Assembly: GCF_965363235.1 (NCBI RefSeq)
Contig: NC_134847.1
Location: forward strand, 59,490,439-59,554,438
Source: Mytilus galloprovincialis
Taxonomy: Eukaryota; Mollusca; Bivalvia; Mytilida; Mytilidae
DNA length: 64,000 nucleotides
Reading direction: 5' to 3'
Shown here one piece after another: positions 1 through 12,700 of the stretch. Both the position numbers and the translations under genes were made by a program. The stretch's first letter is position 1, and each line of letters begins with the position of its first letter. The notes beneath the pieces are model-generated. The model ran no database searches and was not told where the DNA came from. It saw only the letters and a program-made list of their open reading frames with translations.

Positions 1-12
1 GAAAATTCCCTA

Positions 13-224
13 TACTGTAAATTCAGAAATTATATCATGGATTTATTATTGCGATTTTGTCATTTTAGATTTAAATGCCATTTTATTTTTGCGATTTTGA
101 GAAAAAAAAGCCTGTTTCATTCATATAAAATATTTCAAAAAGCGAGTTTAAGTTATTCCGTTTACAACTCTGTTGTATTTTTCACAACAATAAAAACCTC
201 ATCATAATTTCTGAATTTACAGTA
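13..224. mobile_element. MITE, TACTGTAAATTC family, copy 1
   Basis: A 212-bp element whose ends are inverted copies: 'TACTGTAAATTCAGAAATTA' at 13 and its complement ending at 224. The interior is AT-rich with 'ttgcgattttg'. Related copies lie at 20864-21081 and 50594-50794, and a lone end at 1120-1144. It has no coding capacity. Confidence 0.75.
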
Positions 225-636
225 TCGAAAGTAACTGATATCTTTTAGCAACATTTTACCTATATAAGTTATAACATGTGTTTTTCAAGTACTATTCATT
301 GACATACATTTGGATCTATTTCATTCATGGAAAAAAAAATTGCCTATCCATTTTTCTCTCCTTTGAGGCAATTTTTTCTACCTACACACAAACAAACCAA
401 AGCTACAGATATCTAGTGACAGATAAACAACACATTTTTGTCACTTGCTGTAACTATGAATTGAAGAACAACAATAAAAGCACTGTTCCTTCGCTTTAAG
501 ATTTATTTATCGCATACAGGGATTTCTATGAAGAATAAATACACTTAATTTTATTCTACTGCTCATAATATAAATAACAATCATAGTAACAGAAGGTTAC
601 TAAGGTGTTGTCTATATATTGTTATGTTTTACTTAC
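225..636. other. No supported feature (intron of the CYP39A1-like gene)
   Basis: AT-rich DNA between a MITE and the last visible P450 exon. Its 73-codon open frame (278-499) has no family features. It should be intron if the terminal exon lies further left. Confidence 0.5.
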
Positions 637-725
637 CTCCCTGGACATTGATATCTGCCTCCACCAAAGGCTACAAATCCATCTAAAAAGACATTCTTAT
701 CTATGTCTGCTACCTTCCATCTTTC
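637..725 (-). CDS. CYP39A1: Heme-binding exon of the CYP39A1-like gene
   Basis: The exon encodes 'ERWKVADIDKNVFLDGF' followed by the FxxGxxxCxG heme signature as 'FGGGRYQCPG'. The acceptor is 'ttctag' before 725 and the donor 'AG|GTAAGT' after 637, leaving phase 2. The glycine-rich loop and invariant Cys are intact, so the P450 appears catalytically competent. The following exon was looked for at 1-636 and not found. Confidence 0.9.
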
Positions 726-3700
726 CTAGAAAATGAAAATGAGATTTGTTTTTGTAAAAACATAGACTAAAATAGTAAGTCAGAAGAGATTAAATGATTG
801 CTTAATGTCAAGCGGCTTTCAGAGGATAGTTATTTTTCACAAACTAATCCTTATCTCTTAATTTTTGCCAAAAACATTTCACTTATTAGCCAAGCATGAC
901 ATATGACTCATAACAGGATAATTAGACATGTTTAAAGTGGTTTTCATATGTTAAAATGTGTACTGTTATTGTAACTACAAAAAAATTTATCAGAGGTTTT
1001 CAATAATATGGATAATGCAACTTCCCATTCTGATATATGTATGTAGCTTTTCCTTATACACAATAATTAAACTAATATTGTAGTTCATTCTTCAAATATA
1101 TAAAAAAAAATATCTATTTATGATAATTTCTGAATTTACAGTATTTTTTTTTTTATCATATCTTTATATTAACAAAATTTCAAGGGGGTTGATTACACTT
1201 CTCTATAACGCTGAAAGTTTATAGAAATATGAAGATTTCAGTATCACTATGACCTGATACTCACTGGTTTGTACATCAAAGGATCTGGGAAATATTTTTC
1301 ATTTCTATGTGCCCAAAATGGTGATAACATTAACATGTCTCCCTCTGGGATCTCCATATCCTACAATGTAAAAGTAAGTGATGGTCATATTTGAAGTGGC
1401 ATATCCATTCATATCGTGCTTTACAAAATAGTAATATTCAAAAGTTTTCAGCTGCATGTAAGGTAATGGCATTTATAATGAACTTAACTTGTAAACATGT
1501 TTTCATTGTTAGCTTAATTATACTGTCATGGTTTCAATGTCAAAATAACAAAATTGCACTATATATATTTAAAGGTACATTTATTATTGTGAATCCATGA
1601 TATACATCCAAAATGTAGGAGTAATAAATCTGATTCAAAACAATAATGTTAACATTGTAATAGATGTTAAGAGCATTACTCATGTAAATAAAAATGTGGG
1701 TTTTCATTAATGTGAATCTTCCTGTTGGATTATTTTGCTTCTATTATTTACAGTAAATTTGTTATAACAAAATATATTCTGATGTTGTATAAAACTCTGC
1801 CTAAAATTATACTTGTGATAAAATATTATTGTAAAAAATCAACCATAAAAAAACAATGATTAAAGAGCATTTAACTATTTTTGTGTTTACTTATGACAAA
1901 TACAAAGAATTTTGGGTCCTCAATGCTCTTAAATTTTTTTACTTTTTGGCCTTTTTAACTTTTTGGATTCAAACATGGAATTTTTGAAGATTTGCATTTA
2001 CAAATTTAATCCTAATATTAATAATAAGCTAATTTGCAATATAAAACGTTACAAAGAGTGCAATACAGAGACTATAAAGTACACACTGTCAATATTACAA
2101 AGTGTACAATATAGAAATTACAAAGTGTAAAATATAGAGATTACAAAGTGTACAATATAGAGATTACAAAGTGTATAATATAGATTTTATAAAGTATACA
2201 ATGTAGAAACTACAAAGTGTGCAATATAGAGACTATAGAGTGTACAATGTTAATATTACAACGTGTACAATGTTAATACATGTATTACAAAAGTGTACAA
2301 TGTGGACAATGTTAATATTACAAAGTTTACAATTTTAATATTACAAAGTGTACAATATAGAGATTACATTTAGTGTACAATAATGAAATTACAAAGTGTA
2401 AGTTGTTGAAATATTAAAGCTGTGTCTATGTAAATGTTCTGAAGATGGAAAGTTCCGGGCGGAAAGAACAAACTAGACGAAAAGTTCTGGAGGAACTTAT
2501 AAACTAGCTACTTTGTTCTTCCTCTGGTTTAAAAGTTCCACCGGAACAAAGTGACTAGTTGAAAAGTTCCAGCGGAACTTATCAACCAGCCAGAAAGTTC
2601 CATTTGGAGAATTGATGCAAAGTAAAAGCGCAACATATTATATTTGAACCTTTCAAAAGGAAACCAAGATACTGATTACAAAAGTCAAAAGGAACTTTCA
2701 ACTAGCCACAAAGTTCCTCCTTGGCAAATAAGTCAAATCCGGAACTAACAAACTAGCCAAAAAGTTCCATTGAAACTTATCAACCAGTCTCAAAGTTCCA
2801 TTTGGAGAATTGATGCAAAGTAAAAGCGCAACATATTATATTTGAACCTTTCAAAGGGGAACCAACTAACTATATAACTATGAATACTAAATTTGCATGA
2901 TAATGCAACTTATTCTGTTTTATGTGAGCTATGAAATACAACTTAAATTTTGCTGGGGGAGTTTGTTCTTCCCCCTCAGTACATCAAAATTTAAATACAT
3001 TTTCATTATTTCCCCCAAAATAAAGTTCCATGCCCCTTTTTTCAACTATTCCACTAGCTACATTGTTCCGTGACTTTTTAAATAGCTACTTTTTTCTGGA
3101 ACTTTTCGACTGCACTAGGAATAAAACAACTAGTTGGAAAGTTCCATTAGAACGAAATAACAAGTTAAAAAGTTCCGCTCGGAACAAAGTAACTGACAAA
3201 ACATAGTGGCTACATCTACACTTGTATACATCCTAAAGCAATCTAGTACCAGATAAAAGTATCAACAGATTATGAATTACTCACCCTTATAGTAAAGGAT
3301 TTTATAACCCGTCTTGTGATGATACCAGTAGGTCTCAGTCTAATGGACTCTAATACACACCATTTTAGATATTGTAATTTTTTCAGACCTTCTTCTGTTA
3401 TAGTTGGACACTGACCTAAAGAGATGTATATAAAAATTCCATAATTATAAATCTGTAAGCCTTTAAATATCAATATCTATCTTAAATATCTTGTCTCACT
3501 ATTATATACAGGGGCAATTTATTCATGCAATTCGAAGTTGTGATTTAAGCTAAATCACTGAAAATAAATTTTGGTAAATCACTAAGTACAAAGTATATTT
3601 CAAAATTTTTTGAGAACTTACAAATTTAACAATACATCATTATTTTTACCATGCAAACACAAGTTATTTGATTAGCAATTCAAACTAGGTTTCTCAAATG

Positions 3701-6700
3701 CAGTCACATAAAATGCCCAATATTTCTGTTGTTCTTTTAGATATCAGGGAGACAAGTGTGAAGACAATACCAACCGATTTCTAATTCTTCCCCTTATCAA
3801 TGTGTACTGCCTGATGTACAGTTTAAATACCTGAGAGCATTTGAAGAGAACAATGGACAATCTGGTTTATAATCATGAAAATTTGGGTTGAAATTAACAT
3901 GCCACTAGAAATTATAAATTTATACATTTTAATAAGACTAACTGGTATTCCATTCTATCAAGGTACATCTGACAGTAATAAATAGGTTTCATTGTACATT
4001 TATCACATCAAAAACTTCAAATGTGTACCTTAGTCTGCAGTGTATAGTTCCAACAATAAAGCCAATTTTAAAGGCAAATTTCTCTCTTTTAAGGTACCCG
4101 AAATAAAATATATTTAAGTAATATAACTAGCCTATACATGAAAATAAATAATTTTGAATTCCTAAAAAAACAGAACTCCTTAGTACACATACCCGTAGCC
4201 AGGGGAGGGTTCGGGGGGTTCGGACGAACCCCCCCTTGAAACCAAATAAGCACTGTTAAAGTCAACGTTCTGTTCAAATTGTGACTGTTAAAGTCAAGTT
4301 CATGAGTCCAAATACCCCCCCCCCCCCTTGGAAATTCCTGGCTACGGGCCTGGTACATGTACATTACTAACTACAGCATTTGGAATAAAAAATGTTTGAA
4401 CCACAAGAAGTGATTTTTTTTCTATTGTCAAGTTAATATATTAAGCTATTTCATTTTTATTTTGTATTTCCTTTTCTATTAGTGAAAGGTGATTAATGAA
4501 GCGGGATTGCATAACTGATTGTACATTCTCGAAACAGTTATTAGTCTCAATTAATTGCTACTGTTAAATGTCTAGCCTATTTAGGTGCTAAAATGCAAGC
4601 CATACATTTTTAAAAAGTGATTGAAATGCATAAGTGATTATAAGCAGATAGAAAAGCCTGTAAGTATCAAAAGAAACTCAAATGTGCTTGTAAGAAAAGA
4701 CTTTGATAGAACATCATGAATTTGTTCCTTGTCCTACCATTTTGTCCAAATACACTAGTCAATTCTGTTTTCACTTTTTGTAGTACTTTTTCATCATGCA
4801 AAATAAATGCTAGTGTCCAAAATGTTATCTGTTAAAATATGTGAAATATATATATGATGATGGAGATCTTGATAGATCTGCTGGTGTTTGAGTTGTAGTA
4901 AATCTATTGGTGAAATGTTACTGTTAATGTATGTTAAATTGTGGAAACCAGATTTTGTGACTTGTGAAAAAAAAGTAAAATCACAAAAATACTGAACTCC
5001 TAGAAAATCTAAAACCGAAAGTCCCTAATCAAATGATAAAACAACTGTCATATTCCTGACTTGGTACAGGCATCATCAAATGTAGAAAAAGGTGGATTGA
5101 ACCTGGTTTTATAGCGTTAAACCTCTCAATTGTAAGACAGTCACATCAAATTTCGTTATTTTTTTAACGAATTTTGCTACTTCAAGGGTGATTTTTAAAT
5201 TCATACTGGATCACTGCATATTAGAAATGCATTGAGTATATAGATTTCACTGGGTAGTATATTTTGGTTTAATAAATTTCCTGTATGAAAACAGGTAACA
5301 AAATAATAAATCTTCTTTCACAGTGAAATTTGAGGTATACAATAAATACTTGACTAGTATTAATTTGATTCTGTAAGGCCAATAAGTTGACAAAGCAAAT
5401 AAATTTTAAAATTAAAATAAGTTACTTACAATATTAGAAATTATAATATGTTATGGGTATATTCCTTGTGCAGAAACAAAAAAATAAATACATTTCATAA
5501 AAGTATAGTTGTAACCTAAAATGAATAAATAAATAGTGATATTTTTGCTACCAACATTTCATATATGTATGAATAAACCAGATAATTTTAAATGAAAAGA
5601 TGACACCACTGTAATCTAGAACAAATCTACAAATACATTTTTACTGGGATATTTTTGTGGTTCTCTGTGAGAATTGGCTTATTAAAGTTTCAAATCAAAA
5701 CCATAAATTAAAGATACATATACACAATGTGTTTTGTAAGCTTGTCATACTTACTGGTATAGCATTGGCCAGAGATGCCCATAATAACAACAGGCTATAG
5801 TTAGGTTTATACTGGTCCTGGACTAAGTTTAACAGAGAATGTAGCAAAGTCTGAAAAATAGATCAGGATACTGAACAGCAAGTCATTTGAATAAATGGAC
5901 AAAAAAATATATTTTTCTATGAAAATTTCTAAGAAACCCTATTTGTGTGTGATATTGTAGTGAACACCTTATCTAATCACAATTTTATAGACTAGGGACA
6001 ATTTAGAGCTTAACATATCATAAACTGTAAACCCACTTATTTTTGTTGATACTTTATAAGGCTTTTCGCCATTTCTAGCCCATTTTGTAATATTTTTCTA
6101 CTGGCATAAGTCGAAAAAATTAGTTGGTTTACAGTAGTCACTTTTCTTTTGTTGTAGACTAATGTTGAAATCTAGATGTCATTTAGATATTGTGTCGTTG
6201 GGTTGCTGTCTTGTCATTTTGGTCTTTTGTGGATAGTTGTCTCATTGGCAATCATACCACATCTTCTTTTTTATATTGGTGACATGTAAATAAGATATCT
6301 TTCTATAAATACTTTACCTCATCATCATCTGACTTCTTATTTATTGTCTTTGGAACAACTTTACTGAACAGGTCTATCAAATACTTCTTAGCTGATGACC
6401 AATCTCTGAAAAATTGATTTGCTGCATAAATTATCAATAATATATCAGTGCATAACTCATTATAAAGCTCAGAGTTCACGAAAAGTGTCAGTCCTCAGGT
6501 TTTACCACCAAAATTTTGCATAGGACTGACACAATTTCAGTATTTTTCAATAGATTAATAGTGAGGACCAGCAGATTTTCTTCAAGGACCACCAGGGGAA
6601 AAAAGATTTTGCGAACTCTGAAAGCTCCTGAAATATATCTATTTTTCAAGGCTTTTAAAAAAGCAGAGAGAAATGCAACGCTTGCCAAGCTTGTTCTACC

Positions 6701-9700
6701 TATGTAGGAACAATACAATATATATCCAAGGCCTGGCAATGTACAGTTCTTCCTTTTATACTGTAATTTTCATAAGAAAGTAAAATGAAATGGACACCAA
6801 TAAATTTTTCAATTAAAAACTTCTCCTGTATATAGGTTTAACTACCTACTTTTGGAAACTTATAAACAATTGAAACTTATTAAACCTCAATGTTAACATT
6901 GATCTAAGAAATAACAAGAATGTGTCAACAGTACGGTACGTGGATGCCCCATCGGCACTATCATTTTCTATGTTCAGTGGACCGTAAAAATGGGAGAAAA
7001 TCTCTAATTTGACATTAAAATTAGAAAGATCATATCATAGGAACGTGTATAATAAGTTTCAAGTGATTGGACTTCAACTTCATCAAAAACTACCTCTACC
7101 CAAAACTTTAACCTGAAGCGGGACAGACGGATGGACGAACAAACGGACGAAAGAACGAATGGAAGCATAGACCAGAAAACATAATGCCCATAGATGAGGC
7201 ATAATAAATGGGGCATAAAAACAATATTGCCATCAGCATTTTTATTTTCCACAATATATGTATTAACTATCGATAGCACATGGGTTTGTTGTTATATTGG
7301 GAACATGTTTTTATGTTTACAAAAATATTTAAATTATTTTAGCATAACAATAAGTCACCTTAACAAAGTTAAGAGTTTAAAGTTCTATGTATGATAGCAC
7401 GGACTGGTCATTCGCAGGAAAAGTTAACATTGAAAATACATTTTCATAGCTTGACCATTCGAAGCTCAGTCTTAGTGCAGTGAAGTTTTCTCCCCCTTTG
7501 TTCATGTTTTGTATAAGTTTTTAATATTGTAAACGCATTATGTTTTTTCTGCAGATGTTAAAAAGAACATTATGAAAGTATGTTTTTGTGATATGAAAGA
7601 TTTTATTTCATTATTTTTCATTGTAGATATGTTTGTAAGACATGTATGCTGCAGTGGTCTTAGTGTGCTGGCAAAGTGATTTGAGGACAGTTTAACTATT
7701 TGATATTAAAACTTTGCTGCACTCGTCTAGGCGATCGTTTTTTCCCATAGATATGTTTGAGCTTTTGTTCATAAACACTTTATTTGCATTTGAGGGCACG
7801 AATAAGTAAAGTTAAACACATATCATACTTACTTCAGAAAAACAGATGGAATTCTGGCTCCATATTCAAACTGTTCATCAAACATAACAAACATTACTTC
7901 TAGTTTCTCAAACTCTTTCTAGAAAATAGGTAAAATCAAATTTATGATCAAATTAGTGATGTTAAACTCAACAGATTACAATGGAATTATTTTTATATGA
8001 TTTGCAAATATTTGAATGTTAAGGGAACACAGCTTAATCCATGAAAATTATAAGCTAGCTGTGTGTGCTCCAACACTAGAGGTATCGACATGAAGAAGAA
8101 GTTTGCAAGTAATCAATGATTTGCAAGAAAGTATTGCACGCTTTAATTTCTATTTATAATTTGAGATTTACAACTTTTTTTATTTATGTTAATCACAACT
8201 ATAAGCAATAAATACCTCAGAATTAACTGGTAAAACATTTTTACCAAATAGGTTATTGATAACTGCAGCATACATAGACTTCCTCACCAAGTGATGCAGG
8301 TCTCCCTTACCTGTAAGATTAAACATAACCAGTATTGAAAACTACTTGTGTTGTGAATTAATTAAATTTCATCGGTACCAATTTTCATGGATTATGGAAA
8401 AATTTAACTTAACATCTCATTATTAGGAAATTGTGTGCTACTTAACTAAGTAAACTTTCTTATCACATTAGAAATGCATTAATATAGAGTAGAGTTCATA
8501 CTTAATAGATATAGGAAGATGTGGTATGAGTGCCAATGAGCCCACTGATAATCTTCACTACAAAGGTATCCTTATTAGTGAATGGAATCCATTTTAATGT
8601 ACCAATTATTGTCACTTGGATTGTGATTAAATAGTTGACACAACATAGGTTTCTGACACAGAATGAATGTGGTCTAAGAACTTAAACTTAAAAACTTAAA
8701 AATTTAAATTGGACATTTACCTATTATGGTCCAATATCCAAAATCTAAATACATTGTTAGATTCAGCATATCAAAGAACCCCAAGAATTCAATTTTCGAT
8801 GAAATCAAATAAAGTTCAATTTTGGACCCTTTAGACCTCAATGTGGACCAATTTGATAACCAGGCCCAAATATCAAAAATCTAAATACATGGTTAGATTC
8901 AGCATATATCAAAGAACCTCATATATTTAATTTTTGTTGATATCAAACAAAGTTTAATTTTAGACCACGATTTGGACCAACTTGAAAACTGGCCCCATAA
9001 GCAAAAATCTTAATACATGTTTAGATTCAGCATATCAAAGAACCCCAAGAATTCAATTTTTGTTGAAATCAAACAAAGTTTAATTTTGGACCCCGATTTG
9101 GACCAACTTGAAAACTGGGCCCATAATAAAAAATATAAGTACATGTTTAGAATCAGCATATCAAAGAACCCCAAGAATTCAATTTTTGTTAAAATCAAAC
9201 TAAGTTTAATTTTGGACCCTTTGGACCTTAATGTAGACCAATTTGAAAACAGGACCAAAAATTAAGTATCTACAAACACAGTTAGATTTGGCATATCAAA
9301 GAACCCCAATTATTAAATTTTTGATGAAATCAAACAAAGTTTAATCTTGGACCCTTTGGGCCCCTAATTCCTAAACTGTTGGGACCAAAACTCCCAAAAT
9401 CAATCCCAATCTTCCTTTTATGGTCATAAACCTTGTGTTTAAATTACATAGATTTCTATTTACTTATACTAAAGTTATGGTGCGAAAACCAAGAAAAATG
9501 CTGATTTGGGCCCCTTTTTGGCCTTTTTGGCCCCTTATTCATAAACTGTTAGGACCAAAACTCCCAAAATCAATCCCAACCTTCATTTTGTGTTCATAAA
9601 CCTTGTGTTTAAATTTCATAGATTTCTATTTACTTATACTAAAGTTATTGTGCGAAAAACCAAGAAAAATGCTTATTTGGGCCTTTTTTTGGCCCCTTTT

Positions 9701-12700
9701 TCCTAAACTGTTGGGACCAAAACTCCCAAAATCAATCCCAATCTTCCTTTTATGGTCATAAACCTTGTGTTTAAATTACATAGATTTCTATTTACTTATA
9801 CTAAAGTTATGGTGCGAAAACCAAGAAAAATGCTGATTTGGGCCCCTTTTTGGCCTTTTTGGCCCCTTATTCATAAACTGTTAGGACCAAAACTCCCAAA
9901 ATCAATCCCAACCTTCATTTTGTGTTCATAAACCTTGTGTTTAAATTTCATAGATTTCTATTTACTTATACTAAAGTTATTGTGCGAAAAACCAAGAAAA
10001 ATGCTTATTTGGGCCTTTTTTTGGCCCCTTTTTCCTAAACTGTTGGGACCAAAACTCCCAAAATCAACCCCAACCTTCCTTTTGTGGTCATAAACCTTGT
10101 GTTTAAATTTCATAGATTTCTATTTACTTATACTAAAGTTATTGTGCGAAAACCAATGGGTCTTCGGACGACGATAACGTCGACAACGTCATACCAATAT
10201 ACGACCGCAAAAATTTTTTTTGCTGTCGTATAATAAGTAGGGTTGGTAGGTCGGCAAGTTTTTTTGTTTTTTGTAGATTTTTACTTTGGATTGTCAAAAA
10301 GATTCCGGTATTATACACGCCCCTACCGGAAGTTTGCCATTTTCACATGTGTTTGGTTGTAAAATAATCAGTCATGTTAGGTTTTTAGTTGATTTTGTTG
10401 CATTCTGTTATGTATTGTTGCATTTTAGCCATAACAGATGCATCTGATGGAAATTCAGATGACAGAAATCTATGAATTTAATTATTTGAATTCACAATCC
10501 TCAAGATTTGATCGTTTGAAAATTTATTTTTCAGAAATGAAAAAAAAAGTTCTAGGGTCGGTCGGGTAACTGGAACCATACATATTTTTTTTATTTGGCC
10601 TAATTGAAATTAAGACTAATATCTCCACAAAGTGTTTTTAATTAAAAAAATAAATATTTAAATATAGGTATCATATTGTAACTTTCAAGTTAATGACAAC
10701 TGATTACCTTGCTTTCCAAGCTGTGTTAACTGGTCCCTGAATTCATCACATAGTTTGTCAGAAAAGTAAATTAACCTGGATGAAGCAAGTCTTCCTTTAA
10801 CCATGTCATGAATCTTTGTGTGGTACTTGAAAAATGATGTTTTACTAACAGATGCTGAAATTTATAAAAAAAAAATCATTATCTTTAATACATCTGCAAT
10901 ATATAATCAGGAAAATGACATGTTTTCTCCAGTCTGATCATTACTTACACTATGTATCCAGAAATGCACATGAACAGGATGAAACTTTTTTTTATCAATT
11001 TAGGCAATTGTATTTCAAATTAGACTAAATAAGTCAGCAGAAATAGGTTGTGTAGTCTCAGTTTTTTTTGCAAGCAAGTTCTAGTTGTTCAGTGTCTTTA
11101 AAGTTTCCTACTTTAGTATTTCATTGCATTCAATGTTAAATTCACCAAGTTCTGACATTCATAGCCATTTTATCTTAAGTTTCCATAAAGTGACAATTAA
11201 TTCCTATCAAAGCAATAACTTATATGGAAGTATGCTGGAAAATTCAAGACCTTTTTTTTTGGCATATAAGGGCACATTGAATCTTGAAAGTCAGGAAGTA
11301 GAAAAAAATAGGTTCTACTTAATTGTTTTATAATAATAACTAGACATGAACTATATGATCTTGTATTCTTATTATTTTGCTCACTTTTTCGTCTTACCTT
11401 GATTTTATATGGAGATATTCTGAATTTTGTCACTTTTCTACCTAAATTGCCAAATGCAAAACCTAATGGTGGGCATTTAAGGCATGAACAATATCGCAGA
11501 TAGGGTAAACCTAAACACAAGTTGATTAATTGGCCTTACTATATACAATTGTTTATACTTCACTTCAGGTGGCCTATATTTTTGTGTTAAAATTTGGATT
11601 TCTATATGAGTCTGTGCTATTGCTTCTGCAAGTTATACATACCAACATTTAACACAGGGTCTTGAACAGCCTTCTGAAAGTCAACAAATGGTGATTGAAA
11701 GAAATGTTGGAAATCTTCTGCATCAGTAATAAAAGTCAGACGTTCCCCTGCTACATACAGAGTGAAGATTCTCCCAAGCTGCAACAAATACAAATTTAAA
11801 TTTTTGTTAAAACACTATTGAATGTATGCAGTTGTCTTTATATGTTTGTATTATTTGTATTATTTGTGTAATAAATTGCTACATGTACATTGTGTCCTTT
11901 TCTGCAAAAGAAGCAGATTGGCAAATTTTGATTATGATCATTTTATCATGGTTTGATCAAAATAGGCTAGAAAAATTTCAACCTTGTTTTATTTCTGTTC
12001 TTTATATACTTTTAAAACATAATTATATTGGAACAAGGATTACTATACAAATCCTTGATTGGAACAAGCATTCTGTAAGTATTGCATGGAAATATATAGT
12101 CCTTTATTGGTTGAAAATTCAATGTAATGGAATGAAATTCCAACTTGATCTATAACTTGTCAAATCTTTTAAAAAATTTGTTATTCCCCTTTGAACAGAA
12201 ATCTAGTAATTAATAAGTATTTCATAAAAAATTTAATTCTAGGGAAAGGGCTTTAACTGAACAAGGAGAAAAGCTAAAATTAAGAAAATTGACCTTGACC
12301 TGTAACTTCCCATGATAAAACAATACACCAAATATCAAATCAATATCTTCAAGCATGAAGAAAAAGTCGTCCAAATAATTATGATGTCTGGCAAGGCTAT
12401 TTTAATTTTTTTCTGGGATGCCGTAGGAAGGCGTCCCAGAAAAAAAATTAGCCTTGCCAGACTTCATAATTATTTGGACTAGAAAAAGTCTGGAAAAATG
12501 ATTTGCCAGATTGACGGAGGGACAGACAGACGAACAGAGTGCAAACCTAAAGCCCCCTTTGGTAGGGAACTAATAATGAATTCTTTATCAAATTGCATGT
12601 CAATGGTATTTCTTTTTAGTTTCACAGATGCACCATTTTTATAATAGCCACTAGTGTGATGCCCAAGACTAGTAAAATTTATTCAGATTAACAACTGGTC

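Noticed and set aside
11826..12155. 109-codon frame in P450 intron 1
   Set aside because: It is on the opposite strand to the gene, AT-driven composition, with no family features.
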